Shown piece by piece: positions 36,236 through 49,600 of a stretch of DNA of 64,000 nucleotides; the stretch's first letter is position 1; every line of letters begins with the position of its first letter. The notes under the pieces are model-generated. The model was not told the DNA's origin and searched no databases. It worked only from the letters and a program-made list of their open reading frames with translations. Source of the DNA: Ulota crispa (Eukaryota; Streptophyta; Bryopsida; Orthotrichales; Orthotrichaceae). The stretch lies in NCBI GenBank assembly GCA_963920765.1, contig OY987246.1, positions 23,383,167 through 23,447,166 of the forward strand. The letters run 5' to 3'. The translations under genes and the position numbers were made by a program.

Positions 36236-39200
36236 ATGGCGCTGTGCGGAGTGGTCATGCTGTCGCCTCCGCTGGTGCCCTCGGTGATCGGCGCAGGCTC
36301 GTCGAGAGATGCTCACAATGTAGTAGGGTTTAGTGCACACGGTTTGGTCGTCAAGGGCGGAATGATTCGGCTTGCGGAGTTTGATAGCCGGCGCTGCAGG
36401 CCTAGTCTTCGAGCTACCGCTGAAGACAATTCTGACAATGTGAGCTCTGATCACCATGAGCATTTTGACACTTCTTAGCATATCTTTCTTTCCCTTTTCT
36501 ATAAACCGACTGACACGCTGGATTGTAAATATTTTTATTCGTTTTTTTCCATTTTGAAAATGAAGGTGTTAGCTACCTGGAGTGCAATTCATGCACATCA
36601 AAAAATAGTGCTAAAGCAACCTGCCTTCCATGAGAAGTGGTCTCCTCTTTTTCGCTCTTGTGCATCCGAAACGTGGCAATTTGCTCCACTTGTGTATTTC
36701 ACGGAATTCTGTAATTAAACAGCTTATGGCAGGTCCGGGGCGGTAACCCTAAAAAGCCTTGGAACCTTCACGAAACCGAAGGTGTTGCATTGATTTACAT
36801 TACTAGAACACCATATTAGGTAAATTGGGAAAAACAATACATTCTGAAACTTTCATTATTTTTGTCATTATGTACAATTTAGCATATTACAAAAATGAAG
36901 CGTGCAATTTCTTGTACAATCGTGAAATCTCAATGAATGCCTCCAAGAATTTCAAATAATTACAACTTTGAGCTATAGCTATGCCTACATTTACTATATG
37001 TAAGATTAAGGTGGAGGACAAAATGGTCCCTCCGTTTTTCCCAATTTACCTAATATGGTGTTCTAGGGTTCAACTACGAATTGTCGAGGAATGCTGCCAT
37101 TAAATATACACATAATACCGGCATTAGTCTGTTTTTTTGTTTACATGTAATCACAAGGACGGAATGCGGAATTACTTGCTTTTTGGTTACATATGTTAAA
37201 ATGGCAGAATTCAGAGTGAATTTACACTCAAAACTCTGAAAATTAATACTTCCAATTGCGTAGAGCTTTGACGTTAGGAATCTGAAGTGCTAAGATTGCT
37301 CAAGTGAAATGGCCAAATAGGTTTGGCTGGACTCCACTATTCAATTTGGTCATTCAATTATTACTTTTTTGGTTCTTGTAATTTTAGCTTTTACTATACC
37401 AATTTTGTGAAACTATGCCGTTTTAATGTGTATGAGGTTGTCTCTTTTAGTAGTATTTAGTTCTCATGTAATGGGCGTTGTTGTCTTTTTCCTTTGTTAG
37501 CGCTGTAGTTCAACATAAGGAGGACAACCATAACGATGATGCTGTTTCGCTTTTGCAGGCTTCGTCAACTACTTCTACGAGTGAGAAAGAGGATTTAAGC
37601 GCCAAGGTAAGTTTTAGTGCACCTATCTAAACCCAGAGCCACATACACATCATGCTGGTCTCTACAATAAAGTCAACAAAAACCAAGTTTTCTGACTGTA
37701 CACTCATGATTGAGTGTCTAGAAAGAAAATATCTTGCAACCCTAATAACCTCGCTAAATTTCTGCACAGAGAATGAAACAGTGTTAACAGGAATTCCTTT
37801 TGAACTAGACATTTTTAACATCAGTTAATAGGAAGATCTTCTATGAGAAGATGACAATGCAGCAGCTCGTTCATAAAAGACACTCTTATTCATTTTAAGT
37901 AAACTACAACAGGGTTGTGAATTGAATATTTTGAATAATGGTATAAGCACCTTTCAAGTAGTTAAAAGCAAACGATTGTAGGGAAATATCATGCTTGTTC
38001 TTCCTTATACAATCAATTTTCCCTGCAGTGTTGTTGTCTTCACACTAGTAGAAAATCCGTCTTGGGATACTAAGATATAGTGTCAACGCTTGGTTTGATA
38101 GGCTCATTTGGGCACTAACTTGATGCTCAAATGGGCGTTTCAAACCAAGCTCAAACATGGTAGCTTAGTTCCCCACGACGGCTTTTGTACAAGAGGAATT
38201 CTCAATAAATTTTGAAACCAATCCAGTTTATAAAAAAACCGTGTAACTACATCTTCAATTCCAAGGAGTAATATTATGAACTAGCTTTGGGCAAATATGT
38301 AGAGGATTTCTTTCGTTTGTCAAGGATAACCAAGTGTGTTTATGAGGCCAGAGTAGCATGTTTGATAAGTAGAGAAGGGCCAAGGATTCAACTGCATATG
38401 ATGTTCCAGTTGGCAGCTGCAGAGGCAGAAGCAATGGCGCTACGGAATGAGCTAGCGGCTCGCAAGGGCAGTCAAGGTGCATCAGGTGATCTTTCAAAGC
38501 TAAAACCAGCCACTCCAGAAAAGCGTATTGATGGCACTGGCTACAGAGAAACACTCTTCTCCGGCCCAGGCAAAACTACTGGTATGGATATACACCTCAC
38601 TTCTTAACTGAGCACTTGAAAGTTCTAATTATAAGAACTTGAATGTTGCAATTTGGTACACTGTAACTTGTTGAAATAACTTACATGAGGTTTGATTGAT
38701 GGACTTCTGCAATACTGGTATATACAACGATATGTCATATGTAGGTCAACTAGTATGTTCATAATTTGCACAGAGAATAAAATAGACCCCATCCTAGGAG
38801 AACAATGACCCGGATGTGACCTAAATATCTTGTGAGGAATAGTATTCATAACAGTGCTAGATTCTAACTAGGGACTTACTGAAGAATACAAAGATATGAG
38901 AGTGTAGCTTGGTAGGTGAACAAGATATAGTTGAGTTCTTGTACCACTCAGTATCCCGCTTTTGTGGTTAAGTGGCCTACTAGTGGTGTAACTTTGTTGC
39001 CTTTGAGCTACCAATGTCCCATGGTGCTCTAGCTATCCCAAAATTAGTAGACTTTAAGTTAGTTAAATTATCATTGAATAACCTAATTCCAGCACTTTGA
39101 ATGCTAAACACTTTTCAAGATTTATTTGAACCAATGTTGTTTTCTATTTGGTAGCTAGATCACTCCTAGTGTGTGATGAAAATGCATCTTTCTTTGTATG

Positions 39201-41906
39201 GTTGCAACCAAAGCTCCATCTATTGACTTTGTAAAGGGAGAGGCCGTGCATTGACAAAAACTACATTTTTGTGAATATGAGGAATTCTGAATAGCTTGCT
39301 TTATGTTGTCCTCTTGTGCCGTGGTTGCTTGTTCTTCATGTTTTACTCAATGATGTAAAGACACCGATAAGAGCATGGAATTGGCATTGCAGGAAAACCG
39401 GAGCAGCAAGCCAGTAAATGGGGTTTATCGGAAGCAGAGCTATTTTTATCGAAAGGTGCACCCACGGAAGGAAGTGGCCTTGGGATGCAGGCTATGGAAG
39501 CTGGCTATGAAGGCATCGTTACACGGCGTCTCATTATTGGAGTTGGTATCGCTGCTGTTTCTGTTGGATTGGCTAACGTACGCCTCTAAACCCCTAAACC
39601 CTTCTGTCGCTTTCATTGCCACATGGTACATTTCCGCTGAAAACAAAGAAAAACTCTGTGAAATTCTGTAGTCATAACCTCTTCTCTTACGTGCTCAGAG
39701 CGCCTTAGATTTCCAAGATCTGACGGTCTTGAAGTTCTATATTGAGATCACGAGTGGTACTTGTTTTGTTTCTAGGATGCTTTGCCTTGAAAAACGTGAA
39801 TTTTGAATAAATTGGAGTATTCCTTGAGGAATGAAGTTTGTTGCATAACCGTTGAACGATTTCAATGGAGCACAAACTGAACCACAAACTGAACCCTAAA
39901 CCGCACCAATGCTCTAATAAGGCGCTTGGTGTTTCATTTTGGCAAGCAAATCTGCTGACGAAGATATCTTGCACCACCAATATTATCGTTTAACATTCTA
40001 ATTTTGCTGGAATAACAACTCTGATTTAATCAAAATTTGTGTTGTAATTTTCAAGACAGGCGTTTGTATGTTTTAAGCAAATCTCTCTGGTGGATGATGC
40101 AGTTCAAGTTTCCAACTGGAAGACCTTCGAAACCATTATTCATTTATGTAGTTTCTATTCTTCAGCTCCAACGCATACTAAAATCCTTAGAAGATTCTGC
40201 ATTAGGTTAGGTTCTTTCTCTCACTTTTTTGGCTTTATATTCATACATTGACCAGAGTTTTACTGGTGTTGCGGAAATTGCATGAGACGAATCCTTTTGC
40301 AGAGTTGGGTCCTGAGTTCCTGAGTAGTTGACCATCCATGTGTCAAGAGTCATTCACTTATCGAAATTTAGAGTTCCTTTTTGCTACCAGGGAAAACATT
40401 TGTTATCATGTAAATTCAAAGTTCTGTAGGGAGCCAGATGAAAATGAATTATTTTCTAATGCTTATCCATGTAGTCACTGACATATTTAACCGATTATAA
40501 ACCATGTCGTCCTTAAAAGTCGGAAGATCTTTCAATGTTTTGCATGGATCTCCCAATATTTTACATAGATCCTCCAAACTGTCTCTTTTGGAATTATCAT
40601 TTTCTAGATTTTGGAGAGTCCGGAATTAGTTGAATAATAGAGTACTGAACTCTAAGCTGCTCGTGGATGTTTGGCTGCAGCGGTTGATGCAGTAAGAAGT
40701 GAACTGGGGAAAGCTGGTACATCTGGGGAGATTAGAAACAACTGTCTAAGGTTTGTTTGAGGCATTCTCCTGCGTAATCCTGTATCATAGCTGTTGGTTT
40801 AAAAATGACCAGAGTATTGACTTGATAATTCATATCCTTTGTGTAGAATTTAATGAAGTTCCCAACGTTATTTTGATTCTGCAGCGCCGCAGCATGGTTA
40901 GATGGGGAAGACGCAGAGAAAGCATCCAAGCTTTCATTTGAAATATATGAATACGTTGATCAGGTACTCCTTAGCAGTGTGGTCACTTCAGACACTTTTT
41001 TCTTAACTCGGCCTTGCTCTTGAGCGTTGTCATAGATGGGATGTCAAGTTTAGGCACTAAAGCTAAAGTCCAGATCTGAAATCTAAACTTGCGTAGACGT
41101 AGTCTTTCAGCCTTTAAAAAAGCGCACGCACATTAAAAAATACCATGTGGTAGTCTTGTTGCAACTGTGTTGCATAAATCCGTCATATGAGGTAATATTT
41201 TTTGGGGTCGAAGATTGTCGTTGACTAAATTGAACAGACAGGATCACTAGTTGTGTTTGACACCTTTGTCGTGTCTGTCGAGGTCGACAACTATGCTCCT
41301 TAGGATAGGATAGATTCCATAACTCAATCCAGATCCATCAATTTCTTCATTCACTGCAAATGTGTTCTTTCCTGTATTTAGCACCAAGTTTTATTTCATG
41401 TTGAAACAGGCGGATTACAGTAGGTATTTTGAGAATTTGGGCGAACCCAACGAAGTGCAACAGTAAGCGTCCTGGCCCCTTAACCTTGAGCAATTTCATA
41501 GTTTACATGGACCACATGTTGAATAACCCATTCTGAAGCAATCTTGATGATGGCAAATGTAGTATTCCTGAGAAACTTGTATTTGATCCAGTATTTTTGG
41601 TATTACGCAGCCGTTTTTCATGTGTGCACTTCTTTTGTATGCAGGATGGAATTTCTCAAATTTTGTTTACAGTCGATAAAGGTGAGATAAGCCATGGAAA
41701 CTCTCTAATTATTTGTGGATATCATGAGACAGAGAACGTTTTGAACAATTTGCTTGACTTAGTATGTGCTGCACAGGGCAAACATTTACTAATACCTTTT
41801 TGGCGTAACTCTTGAACAGGCTGCTAGGAAAAAGGTTGATGAATTTTTGCGGTTGATACCCAGAGAAGCGCTAGATGCTGCTGCTGCTTCCCAATACGCC
41901 CGGTAA
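36236..41906 (+). CDS. Y3IP1: Ycf3-interacting protein 1-like thylakoid protein (photosystem I assembly)
   Basis: Model: exons 36236-36439, 37559-37606, 38410-38581, 39393-39577, 40103-40205, 40681-40750, 40885-40963, 41410-41462, 41645-41681, 41820-41906; 1038 nt, 345 aa; all ten exons join in frame. Residues 1 to about 60 look like a plastid transit peptide (few acidic residues; Ser, Arg, Val rich). Residues about 187-203 form one membrane helix (RRLIIGVGIAAVSVGLA), followed by RPSKPLFIYVV and a helical C-terminal region (AAAWLDGEDAEKASKLSFEI, YVDQADYSRYFENLG, KKVDEFLRLIP). This layout, and PSKPLF before a helical domain, agree with my memory of plant Y3IP1, a thylakoid protein that works with Ycf3 in photosystem I assembly. 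The name rests on recalled similarity; the gene itself is well supported. Intron 1 carries a small inverted-repeat element. Confidence 0.7.
36803..37066. mobile_element. 264-bp element with 33-bp perfect terminal inverted repeats, in Y3IP1-like intron 1
   Basis: The left end CTAGAACACCATATTAGGTA and the right end TACCTAATATGGTGTTCTAG are exact complements, and the match continues to 33 bases. TA at both edges (CTA-GAAC, GTTC-TAG) would fit a Tc1/mariner or Stowaway-type TA target, but this is not certain. Confidence 0.8.
38043..38196. mobile_element. CACTA-type MITE in Y3IP1-like intron 2
   Basis: It starts CACTAGTAGAAAATCCGTC; the right end GACGGCTTTTGTACAAG is its decayed complement, and the inner arms pair (GGGATACTAAG left, CTTAGTTCCCC right). 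No clear duplication remains. Confidence 0.6.
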
Positions 41907-43009
41907 TCTAGGTGCAATCATAGTCAGAGCCACTTTTGTGAAGGTGAAAAAAGGCATGAATTTGTGAGATTCGTCTGCACAAAATGTGAAATTGGTTATG
42001 TCCATTATTTGTATACATGACTTTCTTAGTTGTGTTGATGTAAATTATTATTCCTCCGTGGTTGTGAGAGCTACACAACTTCAATACAACCTCTCGTATG
42101 TCTAAGCTTCTGGTGCATCTTGACCATGCGTTACAAAGAACCTATAAAAGGTTCAAAAAAAGGTTTTAAGTTCACTCAGCTAGCTGCTGCCGTTGAGCCA
42201 GGGTATGTACTTTTTAAGACTGAAACTGGTTTGTAGTTGAACATAGCGTCATGGTTGCTGTTCTAGACTCTGAGAATTCAACATAGCTGTGTACCTGGCT
42301 TGAATAGACCTTCCGGGGGTCAAGTCGACTTGTTACATGTACATTTGGATCTGGAAATACAAATTGAAAATGTGTAAGTAGCGATTTTATTTGGTTTTCA
42401 GGCTAGCAGTACTAAAACGGTGATCATTTGAGTAGTAGAAAAGTGATCTTTGAAAATCAAGCTACAATGCCAAACCTCCCCATTTGGGCATCAAGTTGGG
42501 CCTCTGGTAACCGTGCTCCTATATTGTAGCTTGGAAAACTGCCCGCCACACTCTGAAGAAGAAATGGAGCATGTGGCATTTTACCAATTCACCATTGCAT
42601 GTGTATATTGAAGGGCGATTTCAAAGTTAGAAGTTTTTATCACGAAAGACATGCATGATTTAGCATGGACTTTATCATGATGGAACAGTTTGTTGTGGAC
42701 ACAAAGTCTCACAGCATGAAGCAACACTTGTGCAAGTTTTGCAAGCAAGCAGTCTTCGTCGCTTGTAGGTGAACAGTAAATTTTAAGCCTTGAAGCCAAA
42801 TTATGAACTTGTCTTTTTATTATGAGCAAGGAGATTTTCTTTGATAAAATTTGCTTCCTACGTGGTTTTTTTATATCGTAACTTCGACAGTCCATGTTGA
42901 ATTCTTCTCAACAGAAATAGGTGACCCTACTATCAATTACCACTGCTTTATTTTGATGAATTTTGGAAGCATAGACCCTCTCTTTGCTTTCAGGATTAAT
43001 AGTGCTGCT
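41907..43009. other. 3' UTR and gene-free stretch
   Basis: No gene is recognised. The first few hundred bases are probably 3' UTR of the Y3IP1-like gene. Confidence 0.45.
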
Positions 43010-43916
43010 TTAACCCCTAAAGGACCATGGCCTTTATTTTGTCAAAAGACACTCAAAACTGCCACCTCTATGGTAAAGAGTAAAAAAGTTTGAAAATTAG
43101 GCATTTTGCATATCTAACCGTAGGATCTTGTGCTAAACTACTATAAGAATGTGTCATACAAAACTCAAGAACTTTGACCGCACAGATTGGAAGATATTTG
43201 CATTTAAAAAGTAAAAAACAACTTTTTTTGCACCTTGCTTGATTAGATTTTTTAATTTTGAACATTTTTAACTTAAAATTTTTGCACCACAGAGTTCAGA
43301 ATTCTATTTTTGCATGGTGGGGAGTTGAGTTGGGAATCTTGGGAAAAATTTTCAAAAAAGAATACTTAATTTTCATTCTTTAAAGAAACATTAGGTAGAA
43401 GAAGGTATGAGATTGAACAAAAACTTAAATTGCTAATAACCGTGCAAAGAAATTGAAACGCAATAATCCCAATGGTGAGATTGTTCTAGAAAGCAAACTT
43501 CACCCTCTCCAATAATTTTTTTTGGAAAAATGTTAAATCTGCATTCAAAGATGAAGTTTATAAGTTATTTTTTCAAGAAGATGCTTGAGTTGCCCAAAAA
43601 ACAAGATTGTCCATAACTTTCTCATAACTAGTCCAAATGGAATGAATCAAAGCTTCAGAAGTAACTAAAGATATAATCTATGAGAAAATGAAATTAAATT
43701 TTTTTTCAAGTTTTTATAAGAATTTTTTTTGCTTCCCCTAGTCCCCAAATTTGTGCTTATTTGGGCATAACTTTTGCTCCTTAGCATCAATTGGAATAAA
43801 AATTATATTCCCTATCTTCAAAAAAGTTTCAAAAAATTAGGAAAAAAATTAAGACCATAGGTACATGCCCAAAATCACATTTGTCCCCCAAAGGGACTAT
43901 GGTCCTTTAGGGTTAA
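43010..43916. mobile_element. piggyBac-like element, family C, copy 2
   Basis: The 907-bp unit runs from TTAACCCCTAAAGGACCATGG to CTATGGTCCTTTAGGGTTAA. A GTCCC/GGGAC stem sits just inside the right end (TTTGTCCCCCAAAGGGAC). It is AT-rich without a transposase frame. Confidence 0.85.
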
Positions 43917-44390
43917 CTATCACATCTCTTCAATTTGCAAAGAAACAAGTGGTGTTTTATTATCCGAATTTCAGTCAAATTTTCTCTTAATTGCAGCAAG
44001 TGATAATTATATGTGAGTGCAAAACCTGTTTGTTGTTTTTAAAAATTTCCAATTCTAGGGCCAACATATAAGCTTAGTTTTCCCCTGAGTCACCAAAAAT
44101 CTCAAATCCGAGCCGTGCTTGCTGCCATACTATCCACGTCAGCTTCGTCAAGTTTTGGTAGAGAGTTCCTTTGACTTGTGATGGCCGGAGCATCCTGCTT
44201 GGGAAGCCCGTATTTCAGAGCTAATCAGGTACCACTCTCACAGTTTCTAGTCAACAATGGAAAGCTTGGTAGAGAAGGAGAATAGAACCATTGCCTCATC
44301 TTCTTTTGTTCCTTTATCCCCTAATATATCCGTGTATCTCAAAATTCACAGAAAAGGGAATATATTTTGTCCCCCTGTGCGTTGACGGGT

Positions 44391-44791
44391 TAATCTATGG
44401 GAGCGACTAGGCAACACCCCCTAGTTGCTACATGTACACCCCATAGCCCAACCTATTGAGATTATTATTATGCTAAAACATGAAATAAAATCAAAGTAAC
44501 ACTATAGCGTACATTTGCATCTACAAGCATTACAAACTTACAACAAATATGTCTCATTTGTGATATGGTTAGGAGTTAAACTAGTAAATGAAGGGAGCAA
44601 CTAGTTTAACTCTTGACCATGTCACAAACGAGGCAAATTTGTTGCAACACTTGTAGATGCAAATGTATGTTGCAATATTGCTTTGATTTATTTCATATTT
44701 TAACGTAATAATAATCTCAACACAATAGGCTGGATTGTGAGGGTGTCCGCATAGCAAATGGGGGTGTCCACCTAGTCACTCCCTAATCTAT
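44391..44791. mobile_element. Full-length fold-back element with 8-bp duplication (hAT-like)
   Basis: The element is 44399-44783 (385 bp). It starts GGGAGCGACTAGG and ends CCTAGTCACTCCC, and the two halves pair, with mismatches, over nearly the whole length. Both sides carry TAATCTAT, an 8-bp duplication as made by hAT transposases. Confidence 0.8.
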
Positions 44792-44941
44792 CTACAACAC
44801 AAGCTTTGGGTACAATTCAAAGTAATTGCAGAGAGTACATATTGACCATCACATCATTCAATCTTATTGCAAAATTTCATGCGCTGGCCAAGATGGTAAA
44901 CATCCAAGGTGTTTCCCAAAGTTGATAAAGAGTATTCCTGT

Positions 44942-44970
44942 TTTGGCAAAAAAAAAAAAAAAAAAAAATG
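44942..44970. repeat. Poly-A run
   Basis: About 22-23 consecutive A bases follow TTTTGGC. This is simple sequence. Confidence 0.9.
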
Positions 44971-45072
44971 GTCAATAATTCCTATATGAGTAGGGAGAAA
45001 ACAAGTGAAGAAGTAGGATTGTTTTGTTGTTAACGAAATCTGAAATGTGCCCAAATTCACAATGTGTAGTCA

Positions 45073-45120
45073 TTAACCCCTAAATGCTTGAGGCACCCAA
45101 TTTGGGTGTTTGGGAAACTT
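45073..45120. mobile_element. Solitary piggyBac-like left end
   Basis: TTAACCCCTAAATGCTTGAGG has the family end, but no partner GGGGTTAA is found downstream before the next gene. The copy is truncated or its right end has decayed. Confidence 0.45.
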
Positions 45121-45813
45121 TGAGACCTTGTTGAAGGTAGAGATTTTGATATTCTTTTAATTCTTTTTAGAGAAGTTGCAATTTTAAAAGTTAGCTTCAA
45201 TGTTCAATTTGAATTTCCTCCATTCCACATTCCAATTTTTTTTGGTGGAAGCTAAATTGCAAGCATGTCTCTTGCGCATCAAAAAGTGTGATGAATAGTG
45301 TCACTAAAGAGCCTATGACAAGTTGTCACTTTGGAAAATTAGGCAGCAAGTTGAGAATACAATGAAGATTTCCCTTTGGCACTCGCTTGGGTAGTGAGGA
45401 CCCTTTTATTGAAATTTCATCATCTAACAAAATCTAAATGTGTTTTTACTCTAATTTTACTTAGAATGTTTTTGTTATTAAAATTAAAATTAAGTCTCTA
45501 TTGAACTCTTTTTCATTCAAAATGATTTTAGGTCAATAATTGTAGCTAAAGAATTTCTTTGTATTAGGTGGTAGCTCTTTGACAGTTGCATTGCTAGCTC
45601 ATTTGTGAAATTGTGATCATGGATTTGGAAGGGGAGACATTAGTTTTGAAATAACAACAAGCACTAAATTGTCACAAGTGGTGGTTTTTTGATTTTGTAC
45701 TCAAAGTTGCCAATTTACATAACAAGTTTTGGTTGGCTCCAAAAAAAACAAAAAAAATTGTAATCATCCTTGTTCAATAACAAATATCTTAACATCCGCA
45801 TGGCTTTTTTATT

Positions 45814-46325
45814 TTCTCAAAACTTGGGGCATTTTCACAAGACTTGAGCATTTCCACAAAACTTGAGCATACATACTCAAAACTTGGACATAACTTAAGG
45901 TAGATACACCCAATGCCGCTCATGCACTCAATGCCGTCAATCTGTACACCTGGCATTCATTTTGGAACCCAAATGCAAACTTGTCATAAATAGCTTATTT
46001 TCCTGTTAGAGAAAATAAGCTATCTATGGTGAGTTAACATTTGGGTTTGAAAATGATTGCCAGGTGTACAGACTGAAGGCATTGGGTGCATGAGCGGCAT
46101 TGTGTGTATCTACCTTACATTCTCAAAACTTGGGCATGTATTCTCAAAACTTGGGCATGTATTCTCAAAACTTGGGCATCTTCTCAAAACGTGGCCATAT
46201 ATTCGCAAAACTTGGCAATTCCACAAAACTGGTGCATTTCCTCAAAACTTGGGGCATTTTCTCTCAAAACTTGGGCATTTTCTTAAAACTTGGGGGCATT
46301 TCCACAAGACTTGTGCATTTGGGAA
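45814..46325. repeat. Degenerate minisatellite split by a palindrome, upstream of the kinase gene
   Basis: Tandem variants of TCTCAAAACTTGGGCAT, about 17-21 bp each, fill 45814-45896 and 46117-46325; the block between is a perfect-ended palindrome. Apparent proteins here (repeats of KLGHFL or QNLGMYS type) are just the translated minisatellite. Confidence 0.85.
45897..46116. mobile_element. 220-bp fold-back palindrome inside the minisatellite
   Basis: The left half starts AAGGTAGATACAC and the right half ends GTGTATCTACCTT. The two halves pair through the centre, where TAGCTTATTTTC faces GAAAATAAGCTA around a 4-6 base turn. Minisatellite units continue on both sides, so the palindrome was inserted into them. 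Confidence 0.8.
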
Positions 46326-46625
46326 ACGAGGAAAGATGTTTTGAGGGTTATAGGGGGAGCCTATTGAGTAATGGTAGGCTCCGGTCCAGCAAAGGAAAAA
46401 GAAACAGGGGAATTTGGAGAAAACTAGCAGAGGAAGTGCACAACTGATAAGTTACCCCTCATGCGAAGAAAAGTCCCCCGTCCTCCTGAGCTTGCAAGCA
46501 CAATCATCTGTTTATGTTTCGTGATCCTGCGAGCCCCGTCGTCGTCCTGCAATTCATCGACCATCCGCTCGTCTGCATCGCCTCCTCCGTTGCCGATTCT
46601 CGCACACCACAACACCGGAATCGCC
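46326..46625 (+). promoter_or_regulatory. Promoter and 5' UTR of the kinase gene
   Basis: Composition rises to GC-rich with CGCCTCCTCCG-type sequence over 46450-46625, directly before the start codon, as at the other gene starts. No TATA box could be assigned with confidence. Confidence 0.4.
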
Positions 46626-49600
46626 ATGGCTGTGATTGCGCACCTCACCGCAACATCCCCATCACCATCGCCATCCCCACTGCTGCCGCTGCCGCCCAGG
46701 TCAGTCTCCTCTGCTTTGTCTTGCTCTACTTCTCACAATCGGAGAGCCTTGGAACTCGATTCTCTCTCTTTTGTGGGCGTCAATTTCAAGAATTTGGATT
46801 GAGTACCAGCACCTTTTGCTGTGCATGGGTGGTGGTGTCTAAGTCACCACTTTTAGTACAACTGGGTTTTTATTGCTGCTTCTGTGAATTGAGCTTGGTG
46901 GTTGTGTGCTTCAATTAGTAAATCGTTGGTTTCAACTTCTACACAGCTTGATTATGTTTCTTCATCTCTAGGAATGAACGATTATTGTTATTGCTTGGCT
47001 AGTTTACGTCAAAGGGTCCAAGACTGTGGTTTTAACAGTCTAGAGGAACTGAATTTGATCGGTGCAATGGCGTCCTTGGAAGCCATGATCCGATTTGCAA
47101 GCCAAACCTTATCGCCTGTGAAAGGAAAATGTGTTAGATAGAGGGTTTTTTAGAGCTGGAATTAGCTTGCAAGACCAGAAAGATGTTAGGCTTAAAAGTG
47201 GGGTTGATCGGTTTTAAGAAACGCATTACCTTACCTAATTGGTTTCTTGTTTTCCAAACCCTAGTTCATGATATTTGTTGCAGTGTTCTCTAGATAATGG
47301 GTTTTTTTCCATCAAAAAGCTAGAAAATTATATATATCGAGATCATAGGACACAAACGATTAGCGGTGATAGGTAAAACTCTCAAGATCATTTTGTCTGT
47401 TTGTTTTTGCACAGCTTGATTACTAGTTCTAATCCTTTAGGATCCAATGAGAGTGAGCCACGTTGACAAGTTTGAGGCAAAAACCAGTTGTGGAAGAAAT
47501 ACAAAAACCAACTTTGATTCTTGAGATTCTTGTAGTTATGAATTTTGGAATTTGCATTGGTCTAAGAGCATTTCTGTTCTAAATTGTTGACTGTTGGTAA
47601 ATTGGAAACTTCAATATGTCTAATCCTAACAGCGTTTAAAGAGAGGGCAGGTGTTTGCAATGTGTAACTTAATTTGTGAAGTGTCTTGGTTGTGCAGGAC
47701 TAAGCAGCCATGGACACCTTCATCAGGGTTGGAATGTTTGCCGCCGTCTCTGGTGCAAGCTGGGGTCTCGGTTTCTTCAACTGGTACTTTGCTTAATGGT
47801 GATATGGTTTTCTATGCAAGGTTGATGAGTGACATGTTGGTTTTGTGAGATTCAAGTCAATGGATTTGTTTGATTTGTGGTATATTCGTTATTATTCATG
47901 TAATAATTCTGCCTTACATACTTGAGGGTAGAATTGAGTGTTGAGTGGTAATGAGTTTGTCTACCTTATGCCACGCTATTTAGGGTTAGTAATTTTTGTT
48001 GGACTAGCTGACAGTGTATCTGCTTAGTATTTCCATGGATGTGGGGTTAAGGTAAGGACCCAACTCCTGTGGCTTTAAGTGGTTTCTATTATTTTGTACC
48101 CTATTATATTAGTCTTCTATGATTCAAGACGAGAGAATTTGTTTAAAAGATGTGAGAACATTTTCTCACCTTGTATCTCTGTCAAATACCTTTCTAACAT
48201 CTTCTAAATAAATAAATTGTTTGATGAAAAAAACAGTTCGGGACAATCTGCTTAACACATGTAAGATACAACTACATTAAAGGCGAGTAAACTATTAGAA
48301 GAGCTAACTAACGACAATAAAAATGAGTAAAGTTTCTCGAAAGCCAGTTGTAGATTAGTTAAGTTGTACTTTACAAATTCCATGCAACCTTTGTACATCA
48401 GAAACGAAAGCAGCTATCTTGGCCATTTACTTTTTGTCCTTCTTTCTTTAGGTAACTGTTTAACCCCTTCCCAAAAATAAAAATAAACGCTCAATCTTCT
48501 TAGCGCCATCCAATTAGAATAAGATTTTCTTGTTGGTTTACTCTTCGTTATTGAGAAGATTCCAACTCACTAAAAAATGTATCATTTGAATATTTGAAGT
48601 ATTAGGGTCTGAATATCAAGTCTAGGCTACTCTTCTTTTATGAGTATTGCATCTGCGGTGTACCTCATAGAAATATTTATCATAAAATCTAGAAGTGTCT
48701 GATTTCTTAGAAGTCATGTGTTAGGTGACACTTGCATTCTAAGTTGGCAACTCTTAAAACCAAAGGAAAGGGACCCTACACAAAGGGTACTTTAGCTAGT
48801 TTTTCAAACCTGTTGACTATTGCTTGGTTGAGGGGTGCAGGGAACAGAAAAACAGGGACAAGCTTTCCTGCATGGAACCAGCTCGTCCCTGGTGATGCAA
48901 GGTTTTGCACTAAAAAATGGGGCAAAGTGAGAAGGTCTGAAAATCACCAGGTATTTTGTTTATGGATCCTAATAATCCTCATCCTGGACTTGAGTTGAGC
49001 ATTAAAACTCAAACCAATATTCATAGCACTCCCGTTGTACAGAAAATGGCTTCAAACGTATTAATTTAGGTATCAACCTCTTGTTTTTCAAGACCATGTC
49101 CACGATGGAAGGTTCTAATGTAACATTAAGCTAAACTGTAAAATGGTGCAGTGGCAATGTAGCGTACAAGAGAATCCACGCACACTTCAAACCAGGTACT
49201 CTTCTGGGCATATCTAAATATTCTGATAATCTATCGAAGGTCCTGTCATCAAATATCGCCACTTGAATATATCTTTTTTTTTAGAGTGTAGCTTGAAAAG
49301 ATGCTATTATATAATATGGTAACATGTATTTGATTTGTTTTCAGCTCCATGGACGAAACCTACGACGCTCTTGCAAGACATTTACTGTCAGCAGCTTTGA
49401 TCACCGAACCTGGTCAAAAGTAACTCTCTTATTTCCTTGAACATTTTCAAACTTCCATTGCACCAAAAATGGACTTTGAGTTTTTCCCACAATTAGTCAC
49501 TTCAAAACTCTGTCCAAAGCTGGTGAAGAGACTGCTAGCTCATATGTGTTTTGTCGGTTTATTTTGTCAGTTTGTATTTAGAAAATGTGGTTAGATAAAG

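Noticed and set aside
46057-46447. Repeat protein with KLGHVF or QNLGMYS units
   Set aside because: It is the translation of the minisatellite in three frames. All frames are open because the unit lacks stops, and there is no conserved sequence.
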